From Treponema_C sp050937815 (GTDB taxonomy: Bacteria; Spirochaetota; Spirochaetia; Treponematales; Treponemataceae), in assembly GCF_050937815.1 (NCBI RefSeq), contig NZ_JACDIJ010000002.1, positions 124,001 to 188,000 of the forward strand: a stretch of 64,000 nucleotides of DNA, given 5' to 3'. Position 1 is the stretch's first letter; every line of letters begins with the position of its first letter. Both the position numbers and the translations under genes were made by a program. Positions 16,497 to 25,425 of the stretch are shown here, piece by piece. The notes beneath the pieces were generated by a model that worked only from the letters and a program-made list of their open reading frames with translations, ran no database searches and was not told the DNA's origin.

Positions 16497-16544
16497 TTTT
16501 TTAGCGGCAGATTGCTGCACATTGTAGCGGCTTGCCGTTTTTGC

Positions 16545-17306
16545 TTACATGAGTTTTACTTTGCCTTTAAACCTGCTGATAAACCGATTGTTCCATTCGT
16601 CCCCGCCGGGGCAGTTTCCGCTTTTCCAAAGAGGAACTTCAACTTTGCGCTCGCCGAGTATTTGTGCCGCAATCATCATAAGGCAGTTGAGCGTATATGC
16701 ATTGCAGAGGGTTGAAACCGCTCCCATTTTTTGATCTATTCCGGGAATCGTAATAACGGCATCTCCGACCGGAACCTTAGTATCTATGTAATAATCGCAT
16801 ACTTTGTACAGATTTTGCTTTGACGGGTGCCGGGCGGGATGGTCTGCGGGGATGTTATCCGCATGGCTGGTCGACGTTACGGCAACCGTTGTTGCACCGA
16901 GTTCTTTTGCACGGAATGCCGCATCAAGACAGGCCGCGTTGATTCCGTATGCGTTTGCAATAATAAGCAGGTCGTCTTTACCGATTTTATTATCATCGAT
17001 GACAATTCTACCGTAACCGGGCGTTCGTTCAATAGCCATTGAACGAAGTGCGCCGCTTGAAATCATTGTTCCCTCATCCAAAATGGCGCTTACGTGCATA
17101 AGGCCTCCCGCCCGGAAAAAGATTTCCATTGCATTCATGTTCGAATGTCCGCCCGGCCCCCATATATATATGAGTTTGTCTTTTTCAATTTGATCTGCAA
17201 TGATTTTTGCGACGGCTTCAATACGTTCGCGTTCTTCATTTTTAATTTTTGTTGTAAAAGCAATCATTTGATCAAAAAATTCTTGCATAATGTCTTGTTT
17301 TTCCAT
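16545..17306 (-). CDS. SIS-domain sugar-phosphate-binding protein
   Basis: The 253-residue protein has a SIS fold. IYIWGPGGHSNMNAMEIFFRAGG is the first sugar-phosphate loop region and LLIIANAYGINAACLDAA the second, followed by a conserved C-terminus (SGNCPGGDEWNNRF). SIS proteins isomerise or sense phosphosugars. GGAGAA before the ATG at 17306 supports this start over an upstream GTG/ATG at 17357. The gene is third after nagB and nagA on the same strand, so a role with amino-sugar phosphates, perhaps an isomerase or etherase, is the likely inference. Confidence 0.8.
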   Translation of the reverse strand: MEKQDIMQEFFDQMIAFTTKIKNEERERIEAVAKIIADQIEKDKLIYIWGPGGHSNMNAMEIFFRAGGLMHVSAILDEGTMISSGALRSMAIERTPGYGRIVIDDNKIGKDDLLIIANAYGINAACLDAAFRAKELGATTVAVTSTSHADNIPADHPARHPSKQNLYKVCDYYIDTKVPVGDAVITIPGIDQKMGAVSTLCNAYTLNCLMMIAAQILGERKVEVPLWKSGNCPGGDEWNNRFISRFKGKVKLM

Positions 17307-17405
17307 AATATATTCTCCTTTTTGACGGGCGGCCGAAAATACCGGTTTTCGGCACATCCCTAAAATCCAATCGATATGTTTAAAATTAAAGCCGAATGTG
17401 TTTAT

Positions 17406-18581
17406 TTACCGTACAACGGTTTTTCCTTTATAAAGTACGGTTGTTATGTTTACGTTATCGTCAAACAGCACAATGTCGGCATCATAGCCGGGAAGAAGCC
17501 GGCCTTTGAAGGTGTCGATTTTCAATAACTTTGCGGGGTTTTCACACATCATTGTTATTGTATCTTCCAGCGAGATTCCGGCTTTTTTCCACATTGTTTT
17601 TACGAGTCTGTCTGCGGTGGCAATGCTGCCTGCAAAGGCGGATCTGTCCGGCAGTTTTGCAACACCGTCTTCAATGATGCATTCCCGGCCGTCTTCTTTG
17701 CTGCCGATAATCGTTGTTTTCACATCAAGACCTGCCGGCCGCAAAGAGTCCGTAACAAGGCTTATCTTATCGACACCCTTGCATTTTACAATCATATTTA
17801 AAAGTTCCGGGGGCAAGTGGCATCCGTCGGCAATAAGTTCTACGGTAAGCTCGTCAAGACAGTATGCCGCTTCGGTAACACCGAGAATACGGAATCCGCT
17901 TTTTCGTGTAATCGTCGATGTGCATGAGTAAAGGTGCGTAACGTGTTTATAGCCGTGTTTTAATCCTTCCACACAATCTTCATAAGTTGCATCCGTATGC
18001 GCAATGGTAGGAATTATACCCTGTGAAACAAGATAGTCGCCCATTTCCATAGCACCCTTTCTTTCGGGAGCAATCGACCATCTGAGTATTGCCCCTTGTG
18101 CCAATTCTACAATGTGTGTATATTCTGCAGGCTCCGGATCTTTTATATAACGGGGGTCTTGCCCTCCTTTTTGAGCCATTGCGAAATACGGCCCTTCCAG
18201 ATGAAGCCCCGGTAAATATTGTTCGTCCTTCATTTTTTCTTGGGCTTCTTTAAAGGCTTTTAGACTTTTTACAAGTTCCTCTACCGAAGCGGAAAGGGTG
18301 GTCGGAAGGATTGTTGTCGTGCCGTGTTTTAAATGCATCTTACAGGCCGCAATATAGGCTTCGGCGGTTCCGTCCATAAAGTCATAGCCGCCTGCCCCGT
18401 GTGTATGGGAGTCGATAAAGCCTGCGGATGCATAGCGGTTGTTGCCGTCTATAACGGTGTCCGCTTCAACGCCGGCCGTTCCGGGTATGACGTCTTTGAT
18501 TTTACCGTCATGGATATAGATATTGCCTTTTTTTGTCTTTCCGCCGTCTACTATTAAAACGTTTTTTATAAGTGTCGTCAT
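17406..18581 (-). CDS. nagA: N-acetylglucosamine-6-phosphate deacetylase
   Basis: The 391-residue enzyme follows NagA. It has SAGFIDSHTHGAGGYDFMDGT near the N-terminus as the metal region, LHLEGPYF with the metal Glu, IAHTDATYEDC and VTHLYS for the two metal-binding His, and LVTDSLRPAG with the catalytic Asp. It removes acetate from GlcNAc-6-phosphate in the cytoplasm. The stop of nagB lies nine bases upstream, so nagB-nagA-SIS form an operon. No N-acetylglucosamine PTS is visible in the window. Confidence 0.95.
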   Translation of the reverse strand: MTTLIKNVLIVDGGKTKKGNIYIHDGKIKDVIPGTAGVEADTVIDGNNRYASAGFIDSHTHGAGGYDFMDGTAEAYIAACKMHLKHGTTTILPTTLSASVEELVKSLKAFKEAQEKMKDEQYLPGLHLEGPYFAMAQKGGQDPRYIKDPEPAEYTHIVELAQGAILRWSIAPERKGAMEMGDYLVSQGIIPTIAHTDATYEDCVEGLKHGYKHVTHLYSCTSTITRKSGFRILGVTEAAYCLDELTVELIADGCHLPPELLNMIVKCKGVDKISLVTDSLRPAGLDVKTTIIGSKEDGRECIIEDGVAKLPDRSAFAGSIATADRLVKTMWKKAGISLEDTITMMCENPAKLLKIDTFKGRLLPGYDADIVLFDDNVNITTVLYKGKTVVR

Positions 18582-18590
18582 TATAAGTCC

Positions 18591-19349
18591 TTAAATAAGA
18601 GCGCTGCTGTCCGCGTCGAGGTATAGGACGGAGCCGGGAACTGTCCGCAAAACGGTGCAGGGACAAGAAGCTTCAATAGGTCCTTCCAGCATTTTTTTTA
18701 CGGCGTTTGCCTTTGTCGCAGCCGGAACCATACAAAAGTGATATTTTGCCTTCATAAGCATCGGAACGGTAAGCGTAACGGCTTGCTGCGGAACTTTATC
18801 GAAAGAATCGAAACATTTGTCGTGAACTTGCTGCATCCGGCACACATCGTCAAGATTAACGATTTTTACATCGTGCGGGTCGTTAAAATCGGCGACACCG
18901 GGGTCGTTGAATGCAATGTGCCCGTTTTCTCCTATTCCCATGCAGACAATATCAATCGGTTTTTCATTCAATTTTTTTGCATAGCTGTCGCAAGATGCCT
19001 GCGGGTTGCTTTCATCCGGTTCTATATAAGATACGGAATGAAAATCTCTTAGTTTAAAGATTTTGTCTTTAAGAAAGTTGCCGAATCTTTGAGGGGCGTC
19101 CTTTGCCAAGCCGATATATTCATCCATGTGAAAAGCGTCGATTTTGGAAAAATCGATACTTTTATCCGCGACGGCAGAAGAATAAAAGTCTTCTTGCGAC
19201 GGAGCGGCGGCAAAAACAACCCTGACGCTATCTTTTGTTTTAAGCACTTCTTTTACCGCTGCCGCAAAATCGGCCGCGGAAGCTTTGCCCATTTCCGTAC
19301 GTGTTTCAAACACCTTTATTTGTAATTCATCTTTATTAAAAGACTTCAT
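18591..19349 (-). CDS. nagB: Glucosamine-6-phosphate deaminase
   Basis: The 252-residue protein is a NagB. FHMDEYIGL contains the catalytic Asp region, MGIGENGHIAFNDPG is the hallmark loop, and AVTLTVPMLMKAKYHF follows as in the family. It converts GlcN-6-phosphate to fructose-6-phosphate and ammonia, following NagA. The protein has the short form of the family, without the allosteric C-terminal extension. AAAGGAGAGG precedes the ATG. The upstream region to 19550 is very AT-rich with inverted TTTAATAAC-type repeats that could bind a regulator. Confidence 0.95.
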   Translation of the reverse strand: MKSFNKDELQIKVFETRTEMGKASAADFAAAVKEVLKTKDSVRVVFAAAPSQEDFYSSAVADKSIDFSKIDAFHMDEYIGLAKDAPQRFGNFLKDKIFKLRDFHSVSYIEPDESNPQASCDSYAKKLNEKPIDIVCMGIGENGHIAFNDPGVADFNDPHDVKIVNLDDVCRMQQVHDKCFDSFDKVPQQAVTLTVPMLMKAKYHFCMVPAATKANAVKKMLEGPIEASCPCTVLRTVPGSVLYLDADSSALI

Positions 19350-19546
19350 ATTTGCCTCTCCTTTTATCCGATATGTTGTTTGCTTTGAAAGATAACAGTG
19401 TTTAACTTTTATTAAAGTTATTAAATCTGTGTTAAATTAAAATAACATGAATAGGCTTATAATACCACTAATTTATGGATTTGGCAATTCTTTTTGTTTG
19501 TTAAAATCAAATTTCAATTAAATAGTTAAATTTTTAATTATTTTGC

Positions 19547-19575
19547 TTGACTTAGAAAGCATTGCATTTTATGAT
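19547..19575 (+). promoter_or_regulatory. Promoter of the ABC uptake operon
   Basis: TTGACT (19547-19552) and TATGAT (19570-19575) are 17 bases apart. The leader then contains an inverted repeat GCCGCAT/ATGCGGC (19595-19623) with GGAATTCC in its loop, followed by TTTAGGAGG before the ATG at 19645. The rest of 19350-19546 is AT-rich and holds no gene. Confidence 0.7.
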
Positions 19576-19644
19576 GTAACATATTTATTTTAAAGCCGCA
19601 TTGTAGGAATTCCCTCATGCGGCCGGATTTTTTTAGGAGGAAAA

Positions 19645-20697
19645 ATGAAAAAAGTTTTTGTATTCTTTTGTGTTATGCTTATGTCGTTTTCGCTGATGTA
19701 TGCAGCCGGTGGAAAAGATACGGCGGGAGCTGCGGCAAAAGACGGTCTTACCGGAAAAGTTGTCGTTTATTATTCCGGCGGCGAAGACGCTTTGGATGTT
19801 CTTGCACGGGAATGGAAAAAAATTCACCCCAATTGTAAACTTGAATTTATTCGTGCCGGCTCCGGAGAATTGACTGCACGTATTGAAGCGGAAAAAGATT
19901 TGCCGCAGGCGGATGTAATGATCGGCGGCTCGTATTCGATTTATGCGGGAGTAGTCGATTATTTACAGCCCTATGTTTCGCCGCTTCGTAAAGAATGTTT
20001 GCCCTCATATTGCGGTGAAAGCGATATGTATACACCGATGCAGATAAATGTAAATACGATTATCGTCAACAATAAGATGGTAAAAGACTTGGGCGTTAAA
20101 ATTGACGGCTGGGAATCTTTGCTTAATCCTGCGGTTAAGGGTAAAATTTCCTATGTAGACCCCTCTGCCTCTTCTTCCGCCCGTGAACAGGTAATTAATA
20201 TGCTTGCGGCAATGGCAAAGAAAAAAGGAAACCGTATGGACGATAACTGGGATTTTATAAAAGCCTTTTATAAAAATCTTGACGGAAAAATGTATTCCAG
20301 TTCGACCAAGGTTTCGCAGGGGGTTGCAACCGGAGAATATGCGGTCGGCATTACAAATGAAGAGCGTGTGCTTGAGCTTATGAAAGACGGTGTTGATGTT
20401 TCGCCCGTATATGCAAAAGAAGGAATTACGCTGCGTAACTCCTTTATGGGCGTTATAAAAAATTGTCCTTATCCCGAAGGAGCAAAAGCTTTTGTTGACT
20501 TTGTGCTTTCACGTAATGTACAGCAAGCGCTTGCTACCGAATGTCTTATGCGGTCGGTGCGTCCCGATGTAGTATACGACGGTCTTAAGGGTGTTCCGTC
20601 CAGTGCGGAACTTCCCGCCTTGAATTATCCTGTAGATTGGGTTGCGGCAAATCCTAAGCTTAAAGCCGTGCTTCAGGACATAATTGCTAATTTCTGA
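19645..20697 (+). CDS. ABC transporter substrate-binding protein (family 1, iron/phosphonate/polyamine type)
   Basis: The 350-residue protein has a signal peptide (KKVFVFFCVMLMSFSLMYA, then AGGKD) and the type-2 periplasmic binding fold of the Fbp/PhnS/PotD group. It opens KVVVYYSGGEDALDVLAREW and continues with LTARIEAEKDLPQADVMIGG and VNTIIVNNKMV. In this group it delivers ferric ion, 2-aminoethylphosphonate, polyamines or phosphosugars. The Tyr pair used for ferric binding is not obvious. With two HAD phosphatases downstream, an organophosphate ligand is plausible but unproven. Confidence 0.85.
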   Translation: MKKVFVFFCVMLMSFSLMYAAGGKDTAGAAAKDGLTGKVVVYYSGGEDALDVLAREWKKIHPNCKLEFIRAGSGELTARIEAEKDLPQADVMIGGSYSIYAGVVDYLQPYVSPLRKECLPSYCGESDMYTPMQINVNTIIVNNKMVKDLGVKIDGWESLLNPAVKGKISYVDPSASSSAREQVINMLAAMAKKKGNRMDDNWDFIKAFYKNLDGKMYSSSTKVSQGVATGEYAVGITNEERVLELMKDGVDVSPVYAKEGITLRNSFMGVIKNCPYPEGAKAFVDFVLSRNVQQALATECLMRSVRPDVVYDGLKGVPSSAELPALNYPVDWVAANPKLKAVLQDIIANF

Positions 20698-20708
20698 TTT
20701 TAAATTCG

Positions 20709-20757
20709 ACGGGGTGCCTGAAAGCGAGCGGCTTTTACGGCAGCCCCGTTTCTTTTT
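20709..20757 (+). terminator. Hairpin between binding protein and ATPase genes (leaky terminator)
   Basis: ACGGGG-T-GCC pairs with GGC-A-GCCCCGT (20709-20718 with 20739-20749), followed by TTTCTTTTT. Placed inside the operon, it would reduce expression of the ATPase and permease relative to the binding protein. Confidence 0.6.
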
Positions 20758-20772
20758 ACGGAGAAGAAGTAT

Positions 20773-21873
20773 ATGGCTGTCCAAATACATATAAACGATG
20801 TAAAAAAGGTTTATGATAAAAATGTCGTAATTCATAATTTGTCCTTAGATATCAAGCCCGGCGAACTTTTTACGCTGCTGGGTCCCAGCGGGTGCGGAAA
20901 AACGACCCTTTTAAGAATGATTGCCGGTTTTAACTCTATAGAGGAGGGAACCATAGCATTTGACAGTAAAATTATAAATAAAGTTCCCGTATATAAAAGA
21001 AATTTCGGTATGGTTTTTCAAAACTATGCTATTTTTCCTCATATGACCGTTTATAGAAATATCGAATACGGTCTTAGGAACAAAAAGTTGTCTAAAGACG
21101 AAGTACAACGCCGGGTAAGCGAAATAATGGATGTCGTTCAAATTGCACAATATAAAGATCGTTATCCGGATAAACTTTCCGGCGGTCAACAACAGCGCGT
21201 CGCCTTGGCCAGAGCCATTGTCGTTCAGCCGGAGGTTTTGCTTATGGACGAACCGCTTTCGAACCTTGATGCAAAACTCCGCATTGAAATGCGCGAAGCT
21301 ATAAGGGAAATACAAAAGAAAATCGGAATCACCACCGTATACGTAACGCACGATCAAGAAGAAGCACTCGCTATTTCCGACAGAATCGCCGTTATGAACA
21401 AGGGAGACATTCAACAAATTGAAACGCCGGAAAAAATATATCTGCGCCCGTATAATTCTTTTGTTGCCGATTTTATCGGGCATTCCAATCGTGTTGCAGG
21501 AACCGTAACGGCATATAAAAATAAGACGGCGGTAATCGATTTGGATCCGGGGCTTACCGTTGAAGTTGAAAACCTGAAAAAAGTTTCAAAAGATCAAAGG
21601 ATAATAGCCTTTGTTCGCCCGGAAGAATTTATCATTGCGGATGAATTTGTACAAGGGGAGGTTTTCGGCGCAAAAGTTCTTATTAAACGGTTTCTCGGCA
21701 AATTTATTCAGTATATTGTTGAATGCGGCAAAGAGCGTTTCGAGATTTCTGCAGATACAAGCAGTGCAAAACGTATCTATGAAGTAGGACAAACAATGTA
21801 TTTGAAGGTTAATACCCGAAGAATCAATATATTCGACAGTGAAACGGAAGTAACTCTTATGGAGGATAACTGA
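20773..21873 (+). CDS. ABC transporter ATP-binding protein (PotA/FbpC type)
   Basis: The 366-residue protein has Walker A GPSGCGKTT near residue 37, a Q-loop (MVFQNYAIFPHMTVYRN), the signature LSGGQQQRVALARA, Walker B VLLMDEPLSNLD and the switch His in VTHDQEEA. The C-terminal 120 residues form a TOBE-type domain, as in PotA, FbpC and MalK. It powers the importer at the inner membrane. AGAAG precedes the ATG, and the stop overlaps the permease start (TGATG). Confidence 0.95.
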   Translation: MAVQIHINDVKKVYDKNVVIHNLSLDIKPGELFTLLGPSGCGKTTLLRMIAGFNSIEEGTIAFDSKIINKVPVYKRNFGMVFQNYAIFPHMTVYRNIEYGLRNKKLSKDEVQRRVSEIMDVVQIAQYKDRYPDKLSGGQQQRVALARAIVVQPEVLLMDEPLSNLDAKLRIEMREAIREIQKKIGITTVYVTHDQEEALAISDRIAVMNKGDIQQIETPEKIYLRPYNSFVADFIGHSNRVAGTVTAYKNKTAVIDLDPGLTVEVENLKKVSKDQRIIAFVRPEEFIIADEFVQGEVFGAKVLIKRFLGKFIQYIVECGKERFEISADTSSAKRIYEVGQTMYLKVNTRRINIFDSETEVTLMEDN

Positions 21874-23633
21874 TGTTTAAAAAAGGTTATAGGTTCGATT
21901 TTTGGAGCTTTATGACAATTTTCGCCTTGGTGTTTTTTGCTCTTTTTTTAATTTATCCGATAGCACACCTTGTCATAAATGCATTCCAGTCCGTGGAAAA
22001 CCCCGGACAATTTTCCGTTTCCAATTTTATCAAACTTTTATCTTCTAAATACTATAGGCAGGCAATTTGGAATTCGGTGAGGGTAACGTTTGTTTCGACC
22101 GTCTTTGCTTCCGTTATAGGCGTTGCGTTAGCGTATATCACTACCAACTTTAAAATAGCCGGCAATAAAATAATTAATGTATTGATTATTGTTTCCATGT
22201 TTTCTCCTCCGTTTATAGGAGCGTATTCATGGGTGCTTATGTTCGGCCGTGCAGGCAGCGTTACGAAATTCTTTTCCAAACTCGGAGTTACTCTTCCGCC
22301 TATTTACGGATTTACCGGTATTATGGTTGTTTTTACCTTACATCTGTTTATATACATATATATGTATACTAAAGGTGCTTTAAGAAAGGTCGATGCAACA
22401 CTCAATGAGGCTGCGGAAAGTTTGGGAGATCACGGGTTAAAAAAAATATTTCGTGTAAGTTTACCCTTGGTAACGCCTACAATTCTTGCCGGTGCGGCAA
22501 TTATTTTTTTGCGGGCATTTGCAGACTACGGAACTCCGCGATTAATCGGTGAGGGTTATAATACTATGCCGGTTCTTGTATATAATGAGTGGCTCAGTGA
22601 AGAGGGGTCCGACGCTTTTTTTTCGTCGTCCATTGCTTTGATAATGATAATCGTTGCAATTGTAATTTTTTCGCTGCAAATGTATTTTAGCCGTAAAAAT
22701 TACAATATGAGTATGATGAACCCTCCCGTACCTAAAAAAATTCACGGTATCGGGAATGTGTTTGCTCATATTTTTGTTTATCTCATTACGTTTCTTGCTT
22801 TGCTTCCCGTTTTATACTGTACCGTTCTTTCTTTTAGGGAAGTGCGGCACGGAATAATAAAAAATGCGTGGACTTTTCAAAATTACATAGATGCGTTTAC
22901 GAAAATGGGAAATTCCGTTGCAAATACTTTTAAATATGCGATAACCGCGCTTATTTTTATTATTTTATTCGGAACGATGTTTGCATATATAACGGTCAGA
23001 CGCAAAAATATCCTTTCGAAAATTCTCGATGCATGCGCTCAAATTCCCTATGTTATTTCAGGTATCATTTTCGGTCTTATGCTTTTAATTTGTTACAATA
23101 ACGGAATAAGCATTCCGGCGGAATTTTCGGATGCGCTGGCAGCAAAAATTGCATCACAAAGAAGCGTGGAAGTGCTCGGGCGCTTTATAACCTTAACGAA
23201 GGGCTCCGTCAATATATTGGCTTTGGGCGGAACGGGAGCTATAATTATTATTTCATTTATAGTCCGGCGTCTTCCGTACACCCTGCGTTCGAGTGCCTCG
23301 ATATTACGCCAAATAAATCCCAGTATAGAAGAAGCTTCTCTTTCTTTAGGCTACAGTTCGATACCGACATTTTTTAAAGTAACATTGCCGGTAATGATTC
23401 CCGGTGTCGTTTCCGGCGCTATACTTAGCTGGATTACCCTGATCCAAGAGCTGTCTTCTTCTCTTATGCTGTATGTAAATAAAACGGCCACCTTATCCAT
23501 TTCCATTTTTCTTGAAGTAAATCGCGGCTCTTATGGAATCGCTTCGGCACTGTCTACCATCCTGACAGTAACGGTTGTTCTTTCCATGCTCTTATTTTTT
23601 AAATTAACGGGCAACAGCGATATTGATATGTAA
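21873..23633 (+). CDS. Fused double ABC permease (FbpB/PhnV type)
   Basis: The 586-residue protein contains two permease domains in tandem, about 12 membrane helices, as in FbpB. Each has an EAA loop: ATLNEAAESLGDHGLKKIFRVSLP in the first half and PSIEEASLSLGYSSIPTFFKVTLP in the second. One polypeptide therefore forms the whole channel for the upstream binding protein and ATPase. The start overlaps the ATPase stop. Length and layout match iron and phosphonate importers. No insertion or break is seen. Confidence 0.93.
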   Translation: MFKKGYRFDFWSFMTIFALVFFALFLIYPIAHLVINAFQSVENPGQFSVSNFIKLLSSKYYRQAIWNSVRVTFVSTVFASVIGVALAYITTNFKIAGNKIINVLIIVSMFSPPFIGAYSWVLMFGRAGSVTKFFSKLGVTLPPIYGFTGIMVVFTLHLFIYIYMYTKGALRKVDATLNEAAESLGDHGLKKIFRVSLPLVTPTILAGAAIIFLRAFADYGTPRLIGEGYNTMPVLVYNEWLSEEGSDAFFSSSIALIMIIVAIVIFSLQMYFSRKNYNMSMMNPPVPKKIHGIGNVFAHIFVYLITFLALLPVLYCTVLSFREVRHGIIKNAWTFQNYIDAFTKMGNSVANTFKYAITALIFIILFGTMFAYITVRRKNILSKILDACAQIPYVISGIIFGLMLLICYNNGISIPAEFSDALAAKIASQRSVEVLGRFITLTKGSVNILALGGTGAIIIISFIVRRLPYTLRSSASILRQINPSIEEASLSLGYSSIPTFFKVTLPVMIPGVVSGAILSWITLIQELSSSLMLYVNKTATLSISIFLEVNRGSYGIASALSTILTVTVVLSMLLFFKLTGNSDIDM

Positions 23634-23647
23634 AGGAGCTATCACTT

Positions 23648-24496
23648 ATGAAATTTGATAAAAAACAAATTAAGCTTATCACCTTTGATTTTGACGGAAC
23701 ATCTTTGCAGCGCGATCAAACATGGATAAGCTTTAGAAATATGCATGCATTAAAACAATGTCAAAAACGCGGCATCATATGTGTACCTTGTACCGGAAGA
23801 AATGCAAATATGTTTCCTCCTCAAATAGACAGAGATTTGTCTTTTCGCTATTGGGTTTCTTCCGGCGGTTGTAGAGTTATTGACCGTCTTACCGGAGAGA
23901 TTTTGTATAAACAAACCTTTACACCGGAAGAAACGGCTCAACTGTGTAAATTGTATGAAGGCCGGCACATCTACAGTGAAGTTGCGGCGGAAGGCAGATT
24001 GTATTTTGAACAGGAAGTTTTGGAAGAACTGCATAAATATCCCGTTCCTCCGCATCATGTTTGGTATCTTGAATCCGGAAAACAAATCAATGTGCACGGA
24101 AAATTGTCGGATTTTTTTCTTGAACAAAATATCGGGGCGGAAAAATTTAATTTGTACGGTGTTCCGGAGCATATGCAACAAGAAATAAACGACGAACTGA
24201 GAAAATTGCCCTTTGTTGAATTTCTTGACGGTTCCAAAAAAGACATTCAATTTTTCAGCACACATACAAACAGAATTAAGGCCGTCGAAACACTTTTGGC
24301 AAAGCTTAATTTAACATGGGATAATGTTATGAGTATCGGCGACTCTATGGGTATGGACAGTGCAATGATCAGTCATGCCGCGTTCGGGGTTGCAACCGAC
24401 AACGGTGATGAAGAGTTGAAAAAAATTGCGGATTTTGTAACGGATCGCTCCGATTGCGACGGGTTTGCCCTTGCCGTTGAAAAATTCATTCTCTAA
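23648..24496 (+). CDS. Cof-type HAD-superfamily phosphatase
   Basis: The 282-residue protein has the HAD motifs. TFDFDGTSL near residue 13 carries the nucleophile Asp and general acid, CVPCTGRN is motif II, a Lys in the NRIKAVETLL helix is motif III, and MSIGDSMGMDSAM is motif IV. The large C2 cap in the middle marks the Cof type, which removes phosphate from sugar or nucleotide phosphates. AAAGGAG precedes the ATG. It follows the permease by 14 bases, so it probably acts on the imported compound. Confidence 0.88.
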   Translation: MKFDKKQIKLITFDFDGTSLQRDQTWISFRNMHALKQCQKRGIICVPCTGRNANMFPPQIDRDLSFRYWVSSGGCRVIDRLTGEILYKQTFTPEETAQLCKLYEGRHIYSEVAAEGRLYFEQEVLEELHKYPVPPHHVWYLESGKQINVHGKLSDFFLEQNIGAEKFNLYGVPEHMQQEINDELRKLPFVEFLDGSKKDIQFFSTHTNRIKAVETLLAKLNLTWDNVMSIGDSMGMDSAMISHAAFGVATDNGDEELKKIADFVTDRSDCDGFALAVEKFIL

Positions 24497-24511
24497 ACAT
24501 AAGGAGTACAC

Positions 24512-25390
24512 ATGAAATCCGGCTCTATAAATGCAAAAAACTATACGCCGAAACACGATTTTCTCGTTTGCATAGATTCCGACGGCTGCGCCTTCGATAC
24601 GATGGAAATTAAACATAAAGAATGCTTTTGTCCTGCCGCTATAAACGCATGGAATCTTCAGCCCGTATCTTCCTATGCCCGCGAAGCATGGGAATTCGTA
24701 AATCTGTATTCCACAACTCGCGGATGCAGCCGCTTTCATGCGATGGTTAAAGTACTTGATTTTTTAGCGGAACGCAAAGAAGTAAAGATGCGTAATTTTA
24801 AAATGCCCGAATACGACCGGTTTAAACACTGGGTCGATACCGCACCGATTTTAAATAACGATATGGCGGCAAAACATGCCGACGACCCGCAAATGGCGCG
24901 TGTTTTAAATTGGTCGTTGGATACAAACAAACGTATTGCGGAAATGGTTCACGGCATTCCTCCTTTTCCCTTTGTGCGCGAAAGCTTGGAAAAGCTTTTT
25001 AATACGGCGGATATTGTTATTGTATCCGCAACTGCCCGCGAAGCTTTGCTTAAAGAATGGCACGAACATAAAACGGATCAATACATATCCCTTTTGGGAG
25101 CGCAAGAAGACGGCAGTAAGCAGGAAATAATTGCTATGGTAAAAGATCATTATAAACCCGATAATTGCCTTATGATTGGAGACGCTCCCGGCGACCATAA
25201 AGCCGCCGTTGCAAACGGTATTTTGTTTTTTCCTATTTATCCGCTTAATGAAATATCTTCCTGGGAAGATTTTTACCGCGAGGGTATAGATCTTTTTATA
25301 AGCGGAAAATATAAGGGAAACGAGATGAATAAAAGATACGAGCGTTTTATGAGCTGCCTGCCGGACAGTCCGCCGTGGCTGCATAAATAA
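24512..25390 (+). CDS. HAD-superfamily hydrolase
   Basis: The 292-residue protein has LVCIDSDGCAFDTME as motif I with Asp-x-Asp, VIVSATAREALLKEW as motif II, and CLMIGDAPGDHKAA as motif IV. A helical C1-type cap lies between. A GFKQEII-like Lys in DGSKQEIIAMVKDH serves as motif III. The family includes phosphatases and phosphonatases; PhnX-like phosphonoacetaldehyde hydrolase is an option, but I cannot see its Schiff-base Lys with confidence. AAGGAG precedes the ATG, and it is the second HAD gene in the same operon. Confidence 0.85.
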   Translation: MKSGSINAKNYTPKHDFLVCIDSDGCAFDTMEIKHKECFCPAAINAWNLQPVSSYAREAWEFVNLYSTTRGCSRFHAMVKVLDFLAERKEVKMRNFKMPEYDRFKHWVDTAPILNNDMAAKHADDPQMARVLNWSLDTNKRIAEMVHGIPPFPFVRESLEKLFNTADIVIVSATAREALLKEWHEHKTDQYISLLGAQEDGSKQEIIAMVKDHYKPDNCLMIGDAPGDHKAAVANGILFFPIYPLNEISSWEDFYREGIDLFISGKYKGNEMNKRYERFMSCLPDSPPWLHK

Positions 25391-25425
25391 ATTTTTTTTG
25401 ATAAAAATACACGTATGAGGCTCGG

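Noticed and set aside
16497..16515. TTTTTTAGCGGCA as a third copy of the 41-bp repeat
   Set aside because: Only about 12 bases match before the similarity ends, which is within what chance and shared terminator-like sequence can give.
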